Position numbers and translations under genes: made by a program. Shown piece after piece: positions 1-8,902 of a DNA stretch of 64,000 nt. Each line of letters opens with the position of its first letter. The stretch's first letter is position 1. Where the stretch lies: NCBI GenBank assembly GCA_040391785.1, contig JBEBXH010000016.1:1-64000 (forward strand). Direction: 5' to 3'. The notes beneath the pieces were generated by a model. It made no database searches. It was not told where the DNA came from and saw only the letters and a program-made list of their open reading frames with translations. Source of the DNA: UBA5239 sp040391785 (GTDB taxonomy: Bacteria; Verrucomicrobiota; Lentisphaeria; Victivallales; Victivallaceae).

Positions 1-159
1 AATTTGGCTTCCGCTCAGATTAGCGCGAAGAATATTCTGATTTTTTGTGGCTGATACTGTAGTGAGGATTTCTCGCTTTTATTTTTGCAAATGTTACAAT
101 AATTTTTCCGGAGCTTCGTTTTATATGTCAACAACATCATCGCAAGGAGATGAACGAAA

Positions 160-684
160 ATGAAATCAAGAAAATATTTTACGCTTTTAGAGTTACTGAT
201 CGTCATCGCAATTATCGGAATTCTCGCCGCCATGATCCTGCCGGCCCTCGGCAAAGTCAAACGCACCGCGCTCAGCACGTCCTGCAAGAATAATCTTCAC
301 CAGATCGGCATTATGTTCGGCAATTACCTGGGCGACTGGCAGATGATGCCGTACGCCAGCCAGATGCCGTCGCTGAACGTCGACATCGATCCGCCGATTA
401 CCGAGGTTTTCAACTCGTACGGCGAGTCGAAGCTGGTCTTCAAATGCGCCGGCGACGTACCGGGCGTGACCGAGGAAAACCCCTCGAAAACCTATTTCGA
501 GACCGAGACCACCAGCTATGAATACCAGTCGCAGCTCAGCGGCTCGAATTTGAAGGGACACCGCATGGGCGGGGGCTCCAACAATCTGCTGGTGATGACG
601 GACTTCGGGGCGTTTCATAACAAACCGAACCACAAGGGGTCGCGTAATTACCTGTGGGGCGATTTCCGGGTAACGGATATTTAA
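160..684 (+). CDS. Type II/IV pseudopilin-like protein (H-x9-DF variant)
   Basis: A 174-residue protein with a class III prepilin-type N terminus: a short basic stretch, then FTLLELLIVIAIIGILAAM as the hydrophobic helix with the conserved Glu at mature position 5. The rest is a soluble domain presumably displayed outside the inner membrane. Near the C terminus there is H-x9-D as in the H-x9-DG prepilin-associated domain, but the glycine is replaced by Phe (H then KGSRNYLWG then DF), and the protein stops shortly after. The residue before the FTL motif is Tyr rather than Gly. An AAGGAG ribosome site lies about 9 bases before the chosen ATG. The downstream gene starts 12 bases later, so the two are probably co-transcribed. 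Substrate and partner are unknown; such proteins are highly expanded in Lentisphaerota and Planctomycetota. Confidence 0.85.
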   Translation: MKSRKYFTLLELLIVIAIIGILAAMILPALGKVKRTALSTSCKNNLHQIGIMFGNYLGDWQMMPYASQMPSLNVDIDPPITEVFNSYGESKLVFKCAGDVPGVTEENPSKTYFETETTSYEYQSQLSGSNLKGHRMGGGSNNLLVMTDFGAFHNKPNHKGSRNYLWGDFRVTDI

Positions 685-696
685 TATAAAGGGAAA

Positions 697-1296
697 ATGA
701 ACATGAAAAAGAAAATAATGTTGACGGTCGGGATTGTGCTGGGGATTGCGGCGCTGGGATATGGCGGTTATCTGGTGTGTCGTCCGGCTCCGAAGGCGCC
801 GGGAGAGAACGCCACGGCGAAGCAACGCATGGAATTCATGGCCTCGGCGGACTTCAAGCGCCTGCCGGTGGCGGAACAGCGCAAGCTGATGACGCATAAC
901 CGTCCGAATCCCGGCGAACAGCGCGAGCGGGTTCAGCTGACCGAGGATCAGCGGAAACAGTTGAATGAAAATACCCGCGACCTGCGCAATGAGATGATGA
1001 AGCAACGTTTGAAGGACTACTTCGCGAAGAGTGAAAAAGAGCGCCTGGCCGAGCTGAAGAAGATGCAGCAGCAGATGGCCGCTCGTCAGAAGGAAATGGA
1101 ACAGCGCCGTCAGCTGGCCGACCAGAACGGCACCGCGACCCAGGAGCGCAAACCGCCGCAGGGCGGCGACCGCGAGCAGCGCCTGCGCGAGCGCCTCGAT
1201 AATTCCGACCCCGAAACCCGTGCGCTGCGTACCGCGATGATGAAAGAAATGCGCCGCGCCGGTATTCAGCCGCCCCAACGCCCGCCGCGCAGCTGA
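697..1296 (+). CDS. Small membrane-anchored, Gln/Glu/Arg-rich coiled-coil protein
   Basis: I do not recognise this 199-residue protein. It has a short basic start, one N-terminal hydrophobic segment (about residues 6-25) and then a long, strongly charged helical region rich in Gln, Glu, Lys and Arg that looks coiled-coil, ending in a Pro/Arg-rich tail. A single LTEDQ stretch near residue 89 recalls the LTxxQ motif of the Spy/CpxP/Zra periplasmic chaperone family, but one copy is weak evidence. The topology suggests an inner-membrane anchor with a periplasmic helical domain. It follows the pseudopilin gene by 12 bases. A second ATG at 703 has better spacing from the AGGG ribosome site than the ATG at 697. 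A strong terminator follows. Confidence 0.7.
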   Translation: MNMKKKIMLTVGIVLGIAALGYGGYLVCRPAPKAPGENATAKQRMEFMASADFKRLPVAEQRKLMTHNRPNPGEQRERVQLTEDQRKQLNENTRDLRNEMMKQRLKDYFAKSEKERLAELKKMQQQMAARQKEMEQRRQLADQNGTATQERKPPQGGDREQRLRERLDNSDPETRALRTAMMKEMRRAGIQPPQRPPRS

Positions 1297-1320
1297 TTGA
1301 TGTAACTGGCCCCCTTGTTA

Positions 1321-1361
1321 GCCCTCCGCAATTTTCAACATGTCGTTGCGGAGGGCTTTTT
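1321..1361 (+). terminator. Rho-independent terminator
   Basis: Perfect 11-bp stem (GCCCTCCGCAA at 1321-1331 with its complement at 1346-1356), 14-base loop, then a run of five T. It closes the pseudopilin/coiled-coil pair and insulates the following LacI module. Confidence 0.93.
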
Positions 1362-1377
1362 GTATGGAAATGAATGT

Positions 1378-1395
1378 AATTTTACCGTGTAAATT
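1378..1395. promoter_or_regulatory. Upstream operator copy for the LacI regulator
   Basis: An 18-base block containing TTTAC-CGT-GTAAA (1381-1393), a dyad with 5-base arms. Its exact reverse complement recurs at 1455-1472. The pair flanks a good promoter, so repression by DNA looping is plausible; the centres lie 77 bp apart. Confidence 0.7.
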
Positions 1396-1409
1396 TTTTG
1401 TTTGAGGTA

Positions 1410-1437
1410 TTGACTTTGCTTGAATTGGCATTATAAT
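1410..1437 (+). promoter_or_regulatory. Sigma-70 type promoter of LacI module 1
   Basis: TTGACT at 1410-1415, a 16-base spacer and TATAAT at 1432-1437, lying between the two operator copies. The surrounding GGTATTGAC and GGCATTATAATTA sequence recurs at the other two LacI promoters in this window. Confidence 0.8.
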
Positions 1438-1454
1438 TAATGATGTAAAATAAT

Positions 1455-1472
1455 AATTTACACGGTAAAATT
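1455..1472. promoter_or_regulatory. Downstream operator copy, abutting the lacI-type start codon
   Basis: Exact reverse complement of 1378-1395, with core TTTAC-ACG-GTAAA at 1457-1469. It ends two bases before the ATG of the regulator, where a ribosome-binding site would normally lie, so bound protein would cover the transcript start region. A site placed like this implies autoregulation. Confidence 0.72.
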
Positions 1473-1474
1473 TA

Positions 1475-2452
1475 ATGAAAAGAAGTGTCGGCAGAAAAGA
1501 AGTAGCAGAAGCGGCTGGTGTCAGCGGCGCGATGGTGTCTTATGCATTGTCGAGCAACAGCAAGGTCAAGATCAAGCAGGAGACGCGCGAGCGTATCCGC
1601 AGGATCGCCGATGAGATGGGCTATATACCCAACTTCATGGGCAATGCGTTGGCGCAGGGGCGCAGTTACAATGTCGGGCTCTTTTTCCCGGAAGAGAAGC
1701 GCGACTCGATTTCCAGTCATTTCCTGTTGATCATGCACGGTTTGAGCAAGGCGGTCAATGACGAAGACTATACGTTGAGCATCTTTTTCGGTGCCAACGA
1801 GAAATTCGAGCGCAAGGTCCGGGAGGGGCGGCTGGACGGGATATTTTATGTGGATAATGTGATTGATGATTCGCTGCTGAATCGGCTTCTGGAGTATCCG
1901 CTGCCGCTGGTGGCAATCAATAAGGATATTGATGTAAAACAGCGGAGAAATCTGGCCTGCGCCCGGTGCGATCACGAAGGATTTATGATGGATGTCGTGA
2001 GCTATTTTTACCGGAATGGGGCGCGGCGGATTCTGCATTTCAATGAATTTCATTACAGCAGCCCGAATTGGCTTATGTATCAGGCATTTAATCGGGCCTG
2101 CGAGGCGCACGCTGACCGGGGGGTGATCGGTACGATCTTGCCGAGTTCCCAGGTCGCGTCGACGGATTTCGTGAATATATTCCGCAATGGCTTCACCTGG
2201 GACGGGGTTTTGATCAACGACCCGAAGGATACGGAGGCGTTTATCGCGGCTTCGCGGCGGCATGGGCTTGAGCCGGGCCGGGATTTTGTTTTTGTCTCCT
2301 ACAGTTCCCATATTCAGTATCAGCATTTAAGCAAGGGGTACAACCAGGATTCTACCGGAATGGGGGAAGCGGCGTGGCCCTTGATGAAGTCGATGCTGAA
2401 TGGCGAAGTTCTGGAAAATCGAAAAGTTTTAGTACCGTATATTGAAGTTTAA
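1475..2452 (+). CDS. LacI-family transcriptional regulator, module 1
   Basis: A 325-residue regulator with a LacI-type DNA-binding N terminus (VGRKEVAEAAGVSGAMVSYA, including the helix-turn-helix and the start of the hinge helix) followed by a periplasmic-binding-protein-like effector domain. It probably binds a sugar and controls its own promoter and the downstream pseudopilin and secreted-protein genes. The start at 1475 gives the usual LacI N terminus. No Shine-Dalgarno sequence precedes it; instead the operator-like repeat ends two bases upstream. The effector domain is weakly similar in feel to the CcpA/RbsR fold, and the ligand cannot be predicted. The next gene begins 21 bases downstream with a good AAGGAG site. 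Confidence 0.92.
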   Translation: MKRSVGRKEVAEAAGVSGAMVSYALSSNSKVKIKQETRERIRRIADEMGYIPNFMGNALAQGRSYNVGLFFPEEKRDSISSHFLLIMHGLSKAVNDEDYTLSIFFGANEKFERKVREGRLDGIFYVDNVIDDSLLNRLLEYPLPLVAINKDIDVKQRRNLACARCDHEGFMMDVVSYFYRNGARRILHFNEFHYSSPNWLMYQAFNRACEAHADRGVIGTILPSSQVASTDFVNIFRNGFTWDGVLINDPKDTEAFIAASRRHGLEPGRDFVFVSYSSHIQYQHLSKGYNQDSTGMGEAAWPLMKSMLNGEVLENRKVLVPYIEV

Positions 2453-2473
2453 ATATCAAAAAGGAGTACGTTT

Positions 2474-3172
2474 ATGAGAAAGAATTTCACACTCATTGAG
2501 CTGCTGGTGGTTATCGCTATCATCGCAATTCTGGCGGCGATGCTGCTGCCGGCGTTGAGCACCGCGCGGGACAAAGCCGTTGCGACCAAATGTGTGAATA
2601 ATATTGCGCAGGCCGGCAAGCATCAGCGATTGTACGCGGATGATTATAACGACCATTTCACCGGCCCCAGCCGTCCTCATGGCACGGCTACTGTGTATTG
2701 GCCCGATTTGCTGGTACAGTTGAATTATGTTGCTGAACTGGAAAATAAAAATTACCAGACCTTGTTTTGCCCGGGAGCGCCGGACTTAATGAATTGCGGC
2801 AACACACCCGCAGCCCCTGCCGGCTATTGGTACCAGAACTCTTACGGCATAATGCGTGCGCCTTTGACTCACGGCGGCCCCTGGCTATCTTATAAAGTGG
2901 ACAAATATTGTGAAGGGCTTTGGGCTGTCGGTTCGGAAACCGGAACGACCGACAAATCGCCGAGTGCAGTCCCGCTTCTGGGCGATTCCCGCCATCCGAC
3001 GGCGGCCGTGCAGCGTTTCGACATTAGCTGCCTTAGCACCAGTACCGGAAACCTCCTGCACATGCGTCATAATAAACGCGCCAATGTAAATTTTGTCGAT
3101 GGTCACGTGGGTAACTGGACTTTGGAGGAGGCCCGCAATAACACCTGGCATCCGGCAAAGGCGATGTATTAA
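2474..3172 (+). CDS. Pseudopilin-like protein with H-x9-DG domain, module 1
   Basis: A 232-residue protein with the prepilin N terminus (KNFTLIELLVVIAIIAILAA, Glu at mature +5) followed by a soluble domain. The C terminus holds an exact H-x9-DG motif starting at His199 (H, NKRANVNFV, DG), diagnostic of the prepilin-type processing-associated H-x9-DG family. The residue before FTL is Asn, not the Gly usual for prepilin peptidase sites. An AAGGAG ribosome site is well placed. It lies between the LacI gene and a large secreted sugar-binding-type protein, so it may belong to a dedicated secretion or surface-display apparatus for that protein; this is inference. Confidence 0.88.
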   Translation: MRKNFTLIELLVVIAIIAILAAMLLPALSTARDKAVATKCVNNIAQAGKHQRLYADDYNDHFTGPSRPHGTATVYWPDLLVQLNYVAELENKNYQTLFCPGAPDLMNCGNTPAAPAGYWYQNSYGIMRAPLTHGGPWLSYKVDKYCEGLWAVGSETGTTDKSPSAVPLLGDSRHPTAAVQRFDISCLSTSTGNLLHMRHNKRANVNFVDGHVGNWTLEEARNNTWHPAKAMY

Positions 3173-3198
3173 TAATAACGTATTGAGATGATATATTA

Positions 3199-5619
3199 AT
3201 GATGAAAAAAATCCTGACCCTGATGCTGATGGCGGCCGTGTTTGCGGCTGCGGCCGCGAACGATAACCTGATCAATAACGGCATTTTCAATGCCGAGCAG
3301 AGCGATTTCCCCGATCAATGGACCCCGGTGGCGAAAGCCGGAGTCGAGTATTCGTATGACCGGACGGGCGGCCCCGGCGGCAAGCCGGCCATTACCATGA
3401 AAGGCAGAGGCACCATGCTGGTGCGCCAGAACCGGTTGTTCCTGATTGCCGGCGAAAAATACCGCCTCAGCGGTTATTTCAAGACGAAAAACCTGAAGTT
3501 CAGCCGGGCCGGAGTCGCCATTATTAACAGGGGCTGGAAAGACGAGCAGGGGATAGCCGTTTTGCCGGAAAACTCCGATTGGCAGTACCATGAAATCGTT
3601 CTGGATGCGATCGATTCGGATGACGGCATTTATGGCGTGATTATCCAGATTCGCAACGGAAGCGGAGAGCTTCAGGCGGCGGACCTCAAGCTGGAAGCAC
3701 TGACCGAGGCTGGGCGCAAGGGCAGGGCGATATTGCTGGAAAAATTGGGCGTCCGCAAGCTGGTCCCGCTGGGCATATTGCAGCGGATACCGACGGAACA
3801 GCCGAATCTGGCGTTCGAATGGGCGGGAGTGCTGGGGAAAGATTACGCGCAGGTCGAATGCGTTTTCAATGTACCGGGCAAAGCGGAGATGCGTCTGCCG
3901 CTGGACGATGGCCGGGTCCGGGTTGATTTGAGCGGGCTTGCCGCCGGGGAACATGTTTTGCTGGCCAGTATCCATGAGAAAGGCGGTCAGGAGATTTATC
4001 GCGAGGAATACAAGATAAAGCTGGTCGAGAGCTTCAAGCCCGGCGAGGGGTTTCGGCAGTTGAATAATCTGGTCGCGGAACTGCTGAACCGGAAAGTGAG
4101 TGGGAAGCAGGAACTGGAATTTGTCCATCCGCGTGACGGCTGGGTATTCGTCAAGGTCGCCGGCGCACCGGTCAAAGTGGCGGAGCGGACGGTGGCGGAT
4201 GAAGGTTTCATGTATTTGCCGGCGGGCAGGCATGCGCTTTCGGCCACGGGAGCGGGAACGGTGACCATACGGTCGGTCCCGGAAATGTTGAACTATCCGC
4301 CGTGCCGCAACTCGTATGTGAATGTGAACGGCAATGGTGTTTTCGACTGGGAGTTCATGAAAAAATACGTATTGCAGGCCCTGACCACGCACAACGGCGG
4401 AAGCCTGCCGGGAGACGCCCTGACCGAGTCGCACGAGCGCGGTTTGCGCTGGCTGCCCAATTTCAGCAAGAAAGATATGAAAACATTGCCGGAGCGGTTG
4501 GCGGCTTCGCCGGGATTGACCGGGAAACAGTATGACGGCGTGGCGTTGGATGAGTTTTTCTTTTACAGTCCGAAGGAATTGTATGAATTGAGTGAGGTCC
4601 TGCGGAATTATTTGGACTCAAAACGCCTGATTTATACCTGGATCGTCGGCAAGCCGTCGCTGAAAGGACTGGATACCGATTTCATTTCGACGGCATTGAA
4701 TGTGTCGCAGGGGCACGGACGGCTGCTTTATGAGGCTTATGCGCATCCTCAGCCGGACGAAGTTTCGGCGGCGGCTTACCTCGAGGGATTCCTGAATGAT
4801 GCGGTCCGCAAATACAATGAATTTTTTCCCGGCGCGGTCCGGGGAATGGGGATGATTTTCGGTAATTTCACCCAGTTGCCGGTCATTTCGCTGGATTACC
4901 TGCCGGAGGTCGATTATAAATATTATCTGGATATGCAGTTGAATGTCATTGCCAACAGTCCGGATTTCAAAGGGCTCGAGTGTACCGGGTTCTGGGGCAG
5001 CTACTATGCGGACGAGGAAATGTACCGCTGGTCGTTCCGGCTGTTGCGTCATTATGCGGTGGAAGGGAAAAAAGAAATGCTGTCGCCGGAATACGGATTC
5101 AAGTACAATCCGGGATCCCTCCGTAACGGCGATTTTACCGAAGGGTTGAAATATTGGACGTACACCGGGCAGGTCAGCACGGATGCGAAAGCCGGCTATG
5201 GCAAGGTGAGCCAGGGGCGCTGGCAGGGCGGCAATGACACGTTCTGCACGATGACCCGCGGCGAAACGCCCAATACCGTCAGTCAGACGGCGCAGGGACT
5301 CACGCCTGGGAAACTGTATTCGCTGCATTTCGCGGTCGCCGGCTACGATGATGTCATGCAGATGAAAAGCAATCCCCGGCGTCTGCCGATTGAGGTGGAG
5401 CTCGATCAGGCGGACATCATCCCCGAAAAGTGTTATGTCTATATCGACAACCGGGCAAAGGACCAGAAAAAAGGGGATTATGCCCGGATCAATCTGCACC
5501 GTATCGTTTTTCGCGCTAAAAGCGAAAGCTGCCGGATCGAATTCCATGACCGTGCTGCCAGTGCCGGGGAAAAGCAGGTCGTCAATTACATTGCCCTGCG
5601 CCCCTACTTCGCCGAATAA
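3199..5619 (+). CDS. Large secreted protein with CBM-like ends and a TIM-barrel-like centre
   Basis: An 806-residue protein with a Sec signal peptide (cleavage near residue 20). Residues about 25-170 look like a jelly-roll carbohydrate-binding domain (NLINNGIFNAEQSDFPDQW, then solvent-exposed aromatics). A beta-rich linker follows, then a central region of about 370-620 with a barrel-like pattern, including the acidic DGVALDEFF stretch. A second jelly-roll module starts near residue 635 (LRNGDFTEGLKYWTY). I do not recognise a catalytic family, so the glycosidase call is structural guesswork. It follows the pseudopilin by 26 bases and is very likely in the LacI operon. The start could be either of two adjacent ATGs. 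Confidence 0.75.
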   Translation: MMKKILTLMLMAAVFAAAAANDNLINNGIFNAEQSDFPDQWTPVAKAGVEYSYDRTGGPGGKPAITMKGRGTMLVRQNRLFLIAGEKYRLSGYFKTKNLKFSRAGVAIINRGWKDEQGIAVLPENSDWQYHEIVLDAIDSDDGIYGVIIQIRNGSGELQAADLKLEALTEAGRKGRAILLEKLGVRKLVPLGILQRIPTEQPNLAFEWAGVLGKDYAQVECVFNVPGKAEMRLPLDDGRVRVDLSGLAAGEHVLLASIHEKGGQEIYREEYKIKLVESFKPGEGFRQLNNLVAELLNRKVSGKQELEFVHPRDGWVFVKVAGAPVKVAERTVADEGFMYLPAGRHALSATGAGTVTIRSVPEMLNYPPCRNSYVNVNGNGVFDWEFMKKYVLQALTTHNGGSLPGDALTESHERGLRWLPNFSKKDMKTLPERLAASPGLTGKQYDGVALDEFFFYSPKELYELSEVLRNYLDSKRLIYTWIVGKPSLKGLDTDFISTALNVSQGHGRLLYEAYAHPQPDEVSAAAYLEGFLNDAVRKYNEFFPGAVRGMGMIFGNFTQLPVISLDYLPEVDYKYYLDMQLNVIANSPDFKGLECTGFWGSYYADEEMYRWSFRLLRHYAVEGKKEMLSPEYGFKYNPGSLRNGDFTEGLKYWTYTGQVSTDAKAGYGKVSQGRWQGGNDTFCTMTRGETPNTVSQTAQGLTPGKLYSLHFAVAGYDDVMQMKSNPRRLPIEVELDQADIIPEKCYVYIDNRAKDQKKGDYARINLHRIVFRAKSESCRIEFHDRAASAGEKQVVNYIALRPYFAE

Positions 5620-5772
5620 TACCGAAAGGACGTTCGAAGTATATCGTTTTGCCCCCGTGACATGGTCTGCCGGATTATTCAGATTTGTTGATTTTGACGC
5701 GTTTCCCGGATTGCAAAGATGGCGCTGAAGGTTATAGTTGTTCTCAAACCGTAAGGATTTTTTGAGCAGCTT

Positions 5773-6894
5773 ATGAAAAAGTTTTTTTCTTTGCGTCCCG
5801 GTGACGGGCGTTTTGCCCGGATGCGGCTGGGGATATCGCTGGCGATTCTGGTTCTGCTGGCGGTTATCTGCCTGATTCCGGGAGGGGCTGAAACATTCCG
5901 GCATTATGCCATGAAAGTCATTCCGGCACCGGCGCCGACCATTATCGTGATGACGGGCGGCGCCCGGCAGCGCGGGGTTATTCAGGGAAAAAAATTGAAA
6001 TGGTCGATCAAGCTGCTCGACAAAATATATATTCGTCATTTTGCTCCCGGTGAAAATTTGCAGCTGTATCTGAAAAAGGCCGAAAAACTGTTCAGCGAAA
6101 TTTCGCCGGAGTGGGGCGAGGAGATCGGGGGCATGGCGGAAGCCGCCGGGGTGGAGGACGGTATCCTGAAGCTTGGAAACAGTTTTCTCGACCTGGGGCT
6201 GAATGCCTCCGGCTGCCGCCAGATCCACATGAACCTGAACGGTGAATTGCTGCATTCCCATAATCTGGATTGGGACAATTTGAACGGTGTCGGCAATTAT
6301 CTGGTGACGATATTCCGGAGTTCCGGCAAGCCCGGAGCGTACCGGACGGTGCATCTCGGCTTTCCCGGCATGATCGGGGTGCTGGATATCATCAACGAAC
6401 ACGGGGTCGCGTTGTCGTTCAACCAGATCGGCCTGGGGGAGAAGGACCACAGCCGGATGCCGGTATTCATTGCCATGCGGGAAATTGCGGAGACTTGCGC
6501 CGATTTCGAGTCCGCGCGGGAGAAAATCCTCAATATGCCGTCCGGTATGCCTTTCTGCATTGGCCTGAGCGATGCCAAAAGCGGCAAAATGGCGGTGTTC
6601 GAGCGTGACATCGGCCGCGGCACCACCGAGCTCCCGCCGGATGGACCGTATCTGACCGCCGACAACAGCACCCGCAGCGGAGCCCGGCACGCCAACCCGA
6701 TGCAGGAAATGGTTCGCGCCGCCGCGCCGCAGAACCGCGAGGACCTCATCGCTTTGCTCCGCGACCCGAAGATCATGCTCGGATGCAATATCTACAGCGT
6801 GATTTTCGATTACCGGAACAATGCCATGTACCTGGCCAGCGGCGAAGTGCCCGCCGCTCCGGGCAGGTACCGGACTTACAAACTTTTCGATTGA
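5773..6894 (+). CDS. C45/AAT-type Ntn hydrolase, membrane-anchored
   Basis: A 373-residue protein with an uncleaved-looking N-terminal membrane segment (about residues 18-36), so the catalytic domain is probably periplasmic. The body resembles the acyl-CoA:6-aminopenicillanate acyltransferase / peptidase C45 family of N-terminal nucleophile hydrolases. The pattern is NASGCRQI with a candidate nucleophile at Cys148, followed by LLHSHNLDWD and a later INEHGVALSFNQI. Family members cleave themselves before the Cys and act on amide bonds of acylated amino acids, lipids or bile-acid-like substrates; the substrate here is unknown. It lies about 150 bases after the secreted protein of module 1, so it may have its own promoter. 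No equivalent exists in the other modules. Confidence 0.75.
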   Translation: MKKFFSLRPGDGRFARMRLGISLAILVLLAVICLIPGGAETFRHYAMKVIPAPAPTIIVMTGGARQRGVIQGKKLKWSIKLLDKIYIRHFAPGENLQLYLKKAEKLFSEISPEWGEEIGGMAEAAGVEDGILKLGNSFLDLGLNASGCRQIHMNLNGELLHSHNLDWDNLNGVGNYLVTIFRSSGKPGAYRTVHLGFPGMIGVLDIINEHGVALSFNQIGLGEKDHSRMPVFIAMREIAETCADFESAREKILNMPSGMPFCIGLSDAKSGKMAVFERDIGRGTTELPPDGPYLTADNSTRSGARHANPMQEMVRAAAPQNREDLIALLRDPKIMLGCNIYSVIFDYRNNAMYLASGEVPAAPGRYRTYKLFD

Positions 6895-7041
6895 AACTTA
6901 TCCGGCGCCGGGCTTCTGCTGGATGTTTCCTTGTCAACGATACTGCGGCTGCGGCAAAAATTCACCCGCCACATCGTATAATTATCGGATCGGATTCCAT
7001 ATTTTGCAGAATAAAATTTTCAAAAATTTTGCAATGAGGTA

Positions 7042-7070
7042 TTGCATTTCGAAAGGGAATGCATTATAAT
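7042..7070 (+). promoter_or_regulatory. Sigma-70 type promoter of LacI module 2
   Basis: TTGCAT at 7042-7047, a 17-base spacer and TATAAT at 7065-7070. The context GAGGTATTG and GCATTATAATTAAT closely matches the promoter of module 1. Confidence 0.8.
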
Positions 7071-7088
7071 TAATATAACGTTATATTA
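7071..7088. promoter_or_regulatory. LacI-type operator, perfect 18-bp palindrome
   Basis: TAATATAACGTTATATTA is a perfect palindrome with a central CG, as expected for a LacI-family operator. It starts directly after the -10 box and lies 17 bases before the regulator start codon, so autoregulation is likely. Confidence 0.85.
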
Positions 7089-7105
7089 AGTAAATCGGAG
7101 CCAGT

Positions 7106-8134
7106 ATGACAAGACAGAGTGGAAAAGTGCGTTTGGCCGATATCGCCGCTGAAGTGGGGGTGTCGGTGATGAGCGTGGCGAGTGTGGTCAATCATGCCGG
7201 CAAAAATTCGGTCAAAGTCAGCGACGCCACCGCCAGCCGCATCCTCGAGGCTTGCAAGCGGCTGAATTACCAACCCAATATGAATGCGCGGGCGCTGCGC
7301 GGAACCCCTTTGAAGCTGATCGGAGTACTGGTGGACAGTCAATCGTGGCAGTCGACCCGTTTTCTGATTTCCGAGCTTGAGCGCGAGGCGGTTGAGCATG
7401 GATATCTGTTGCTGGTTGGCCAGGCGCATAACAATATTGAGCATCTTGCCAAGGTGTATCAGTTTCTGCTTCAACACGGTGTGTCCGGGGTGATCTGCCT
7501 GAGCCATGATTATCCGGGCGGGCATGACGAGTTGGTCAAATACTTCGGGCAGGCGACGAAAATGGTATTTCTGGCGAACCCCGAGTTGCCGGGACAACCG
7601 TTTGTGGAGCTGAACCGGGCTCCGGCGGTGTACAACGCGGTCCACGCCATGCGCCGCAGCGGCGCGGACCGGATCGGGCTGTTTATCGCCAATGACGATT
7701 TGCGGTACAGCCATCAGGTTATGGAGGGGTACCGGAAGGGATTGGCGGGCGCGGATGAATTTGTTTTCAAATATGAACATGATCTGGCACCGGATACCAT
7801 GCTGGAGGCGGCAGCAAGGGCCGTGGAGGAATTCATCGGGCCGAACCGGCTGAACGGACTTTTCGGCATGAACGATTATTACACGGCGGCGCTGCTGCAG
7901 CGGTTGACGCAGTGTGGTATGAAAGTACCGGACGATATTCAGTTGTGCGGTTATGACAATGAACTTTTCTGCAATTTCACGGTACCGCCCTTGAGCTCAG
8001 TTTCGGGCAATGTCCGGCAGCGGGCGCAAGCGCTGTTCCTGACTTTGCTCGAAGTTCTGGATGGCAGGGAACCGGAGATACGGGTCGTGGAACCTGAATT
8101 CATTCATCGCGGATCGATAAAAATAATTAAATAA
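7106..8134 (+). CDS. LacI-family transcriptional regulator, module 2
   Basis: A 342-residue LacI/GalR-type repressor. The N terminus has the typical HTH (RLADIAAEVGVSVMSVASVV) and hinge helix, followed by a sugar-binding periplasmic-type domain ending with an IHRGSIKI tail typical of the family. The start at 7106 has a GGAG site 6 bases upstream and places the 18-bp palindrome just outside the gene. The downstream pseudopilin starts 17 bases after the stop. It presumably represses the whole LacI / pseudopilin / glycosidase / MBL-fold unit until its sugar ligand appears. It is a paralogue of the regulator at 36112-37143 (shared GHAHDN/GQAHNN and HDYPGG/HEYPGQ patches), more so than of the one at 1475. 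Confidence 0.94.
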   Translation: MTRQSGKVRLADIAAEVGVSVMSVASVVNHAGKNSVKVSDATASRILEACKRLNYQPNMNARALRGTPLKLIGVLVDSQSWQSTRFLISELEREAVEHGYLLLVGQAHNNIEHLAKVYQFLLQHGVSGVICLSHDYPGGHDELVKYFGQATKMVFLANPELPGQPFVELNRAPAVYNAVHAMRRSGADRIGLFIANDDLRYSHQVMEGYRKGLAGADEFVFKYEHDLAPDTMLEAAARAVEEFIGPNRLNGLFGMNDYYTAALLQRLTQCGMKVPDDIQLCGYDNELFCNFTVPPLSSVSGNVRQRAQALFLTLLEVLDGREPEIRVVEPEFIHRGSIKIIK

Positions 8135-8151
8135 ATCTAAGGAGGCATAAA

Positions 8152-8880
8152 ATGCGGAAACGAAGAAATAATTTTACACTTATCGAGTTATTGGTAGTTA
8201 TTGCGATCATTGCGATATTGGCGGCGATGTTATTGCCGGCATTGAACAAGGCGCGGGAAAAAGCGCGGTCGTCGCACTGCATCAGCAATTTGAAGCAACT
8301 GGGAACGGCTAGTATCGCGTATACGATTGATTACGATGATTATCTGCCGCTGTGCATGATGAGGTCGCCCCATGTTTTGACCGGATCCGGGTATGAAGGG
8401 ACCGGGTGGATGGCCTATATTTATGAATACGCGGCAGGGACGAAGTTTCCGTGGCCGCTGCCTGCGGGAGAAGCATTTTCGAAGATTTATATTTGTCCCA
8501 GCGGACCGGATCAGGTGGTTAATCAGCTGGGGAGCGCCAAATATAATTTCACCAATTATTGTTACAGCTCGCATATCGGCAAGGAGCCGGGCGGCGGATT
8601 TCCGAAGACGGATGACTGGTATAACCCGTTGAAAGTGACGAACCGGTTGATTACGTCCGATCTGGTGGTGATCGTGGACGGGCGGCCGCGTTCGTCGGCT
8701 GCATGGTGGATGAATTTCGACACCACCCAGGCCAGTGAACAGGGAGCCGGTTCGCATCTGGACAAGCGGCATAACCGGTTTGTGAACCAGCTGTACGTGG
8801 ATGGGCGGGCCGGTTCGATACGGCCGGATATTGCCGATCCGGATCTGTTCAAAGCGATGTATACGTTTGTCAAACATTGA
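8152..8880 (+). CDS. Pseudopilin-like protein with H-x9-DG domain, module 2
   Basis: A 242-residue protein with NNFTLIELLVVIAIIAILAA as the prepilin helix and Glu at mature +5. Its soluble domain ends in an exact H-x9-DG motif (H, NRFVNQLYV, DG). Asn occupies the position before FTL. A very strong AAGGAGG ribosome site precedes the ATG. It lies between a LacI gene and a secreted glycosidase-like gene, the same order as in module 1 and module 3. Likely an inner-membrane pseudopilin exposing its C-terminal domain to the periplasm; its partner protein is not known. Confidence 0.88.
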   Translation: MRKRRNNFTLIELLVVIAIIAILAAMLLPALNKAREKARSSHCISNLKQLGTASIAYTIDYDDYLPLCMMRSPHVLTGSGYEGTGWMAYIYEYAAGTKFPWPLPAGEAFSKIYICPSGPDQVVNQLGSAKYNFTNYCYSSHIGKEPGGGFPKTDDWYNPLKVTNRLITSDLVVIVDGRPRSSAAWWMNFDTTQASEQGAGSHLDKRHNRFVNQLYVDGRAGSIRPDIADPDLFKAMYTFVKH

Positions 8881-8902
8881 TATTATTATAAGGATCGAAT
8901 TC

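Noticed and set aside
1..159. Intergenic start of the window checked for a gene or RNA
   Set aside because: Apart from the ribosome site of the first pseudopilin I see only AT-rich sequence; a minus-strand frame there has no support.
4618..6690. Long minus-strand frame across the module 1 secreted protein and C45 hydrolase
   Set aside because: It spans two real plus-strand genes and the gap between them, with no coding signature.
8801..8902. Upstream extension of the module 2 glycosidase-like gene
   Set aside because: It overlaps the pseudopilin gene and would hide the clear signal peptide beginning at 8903.
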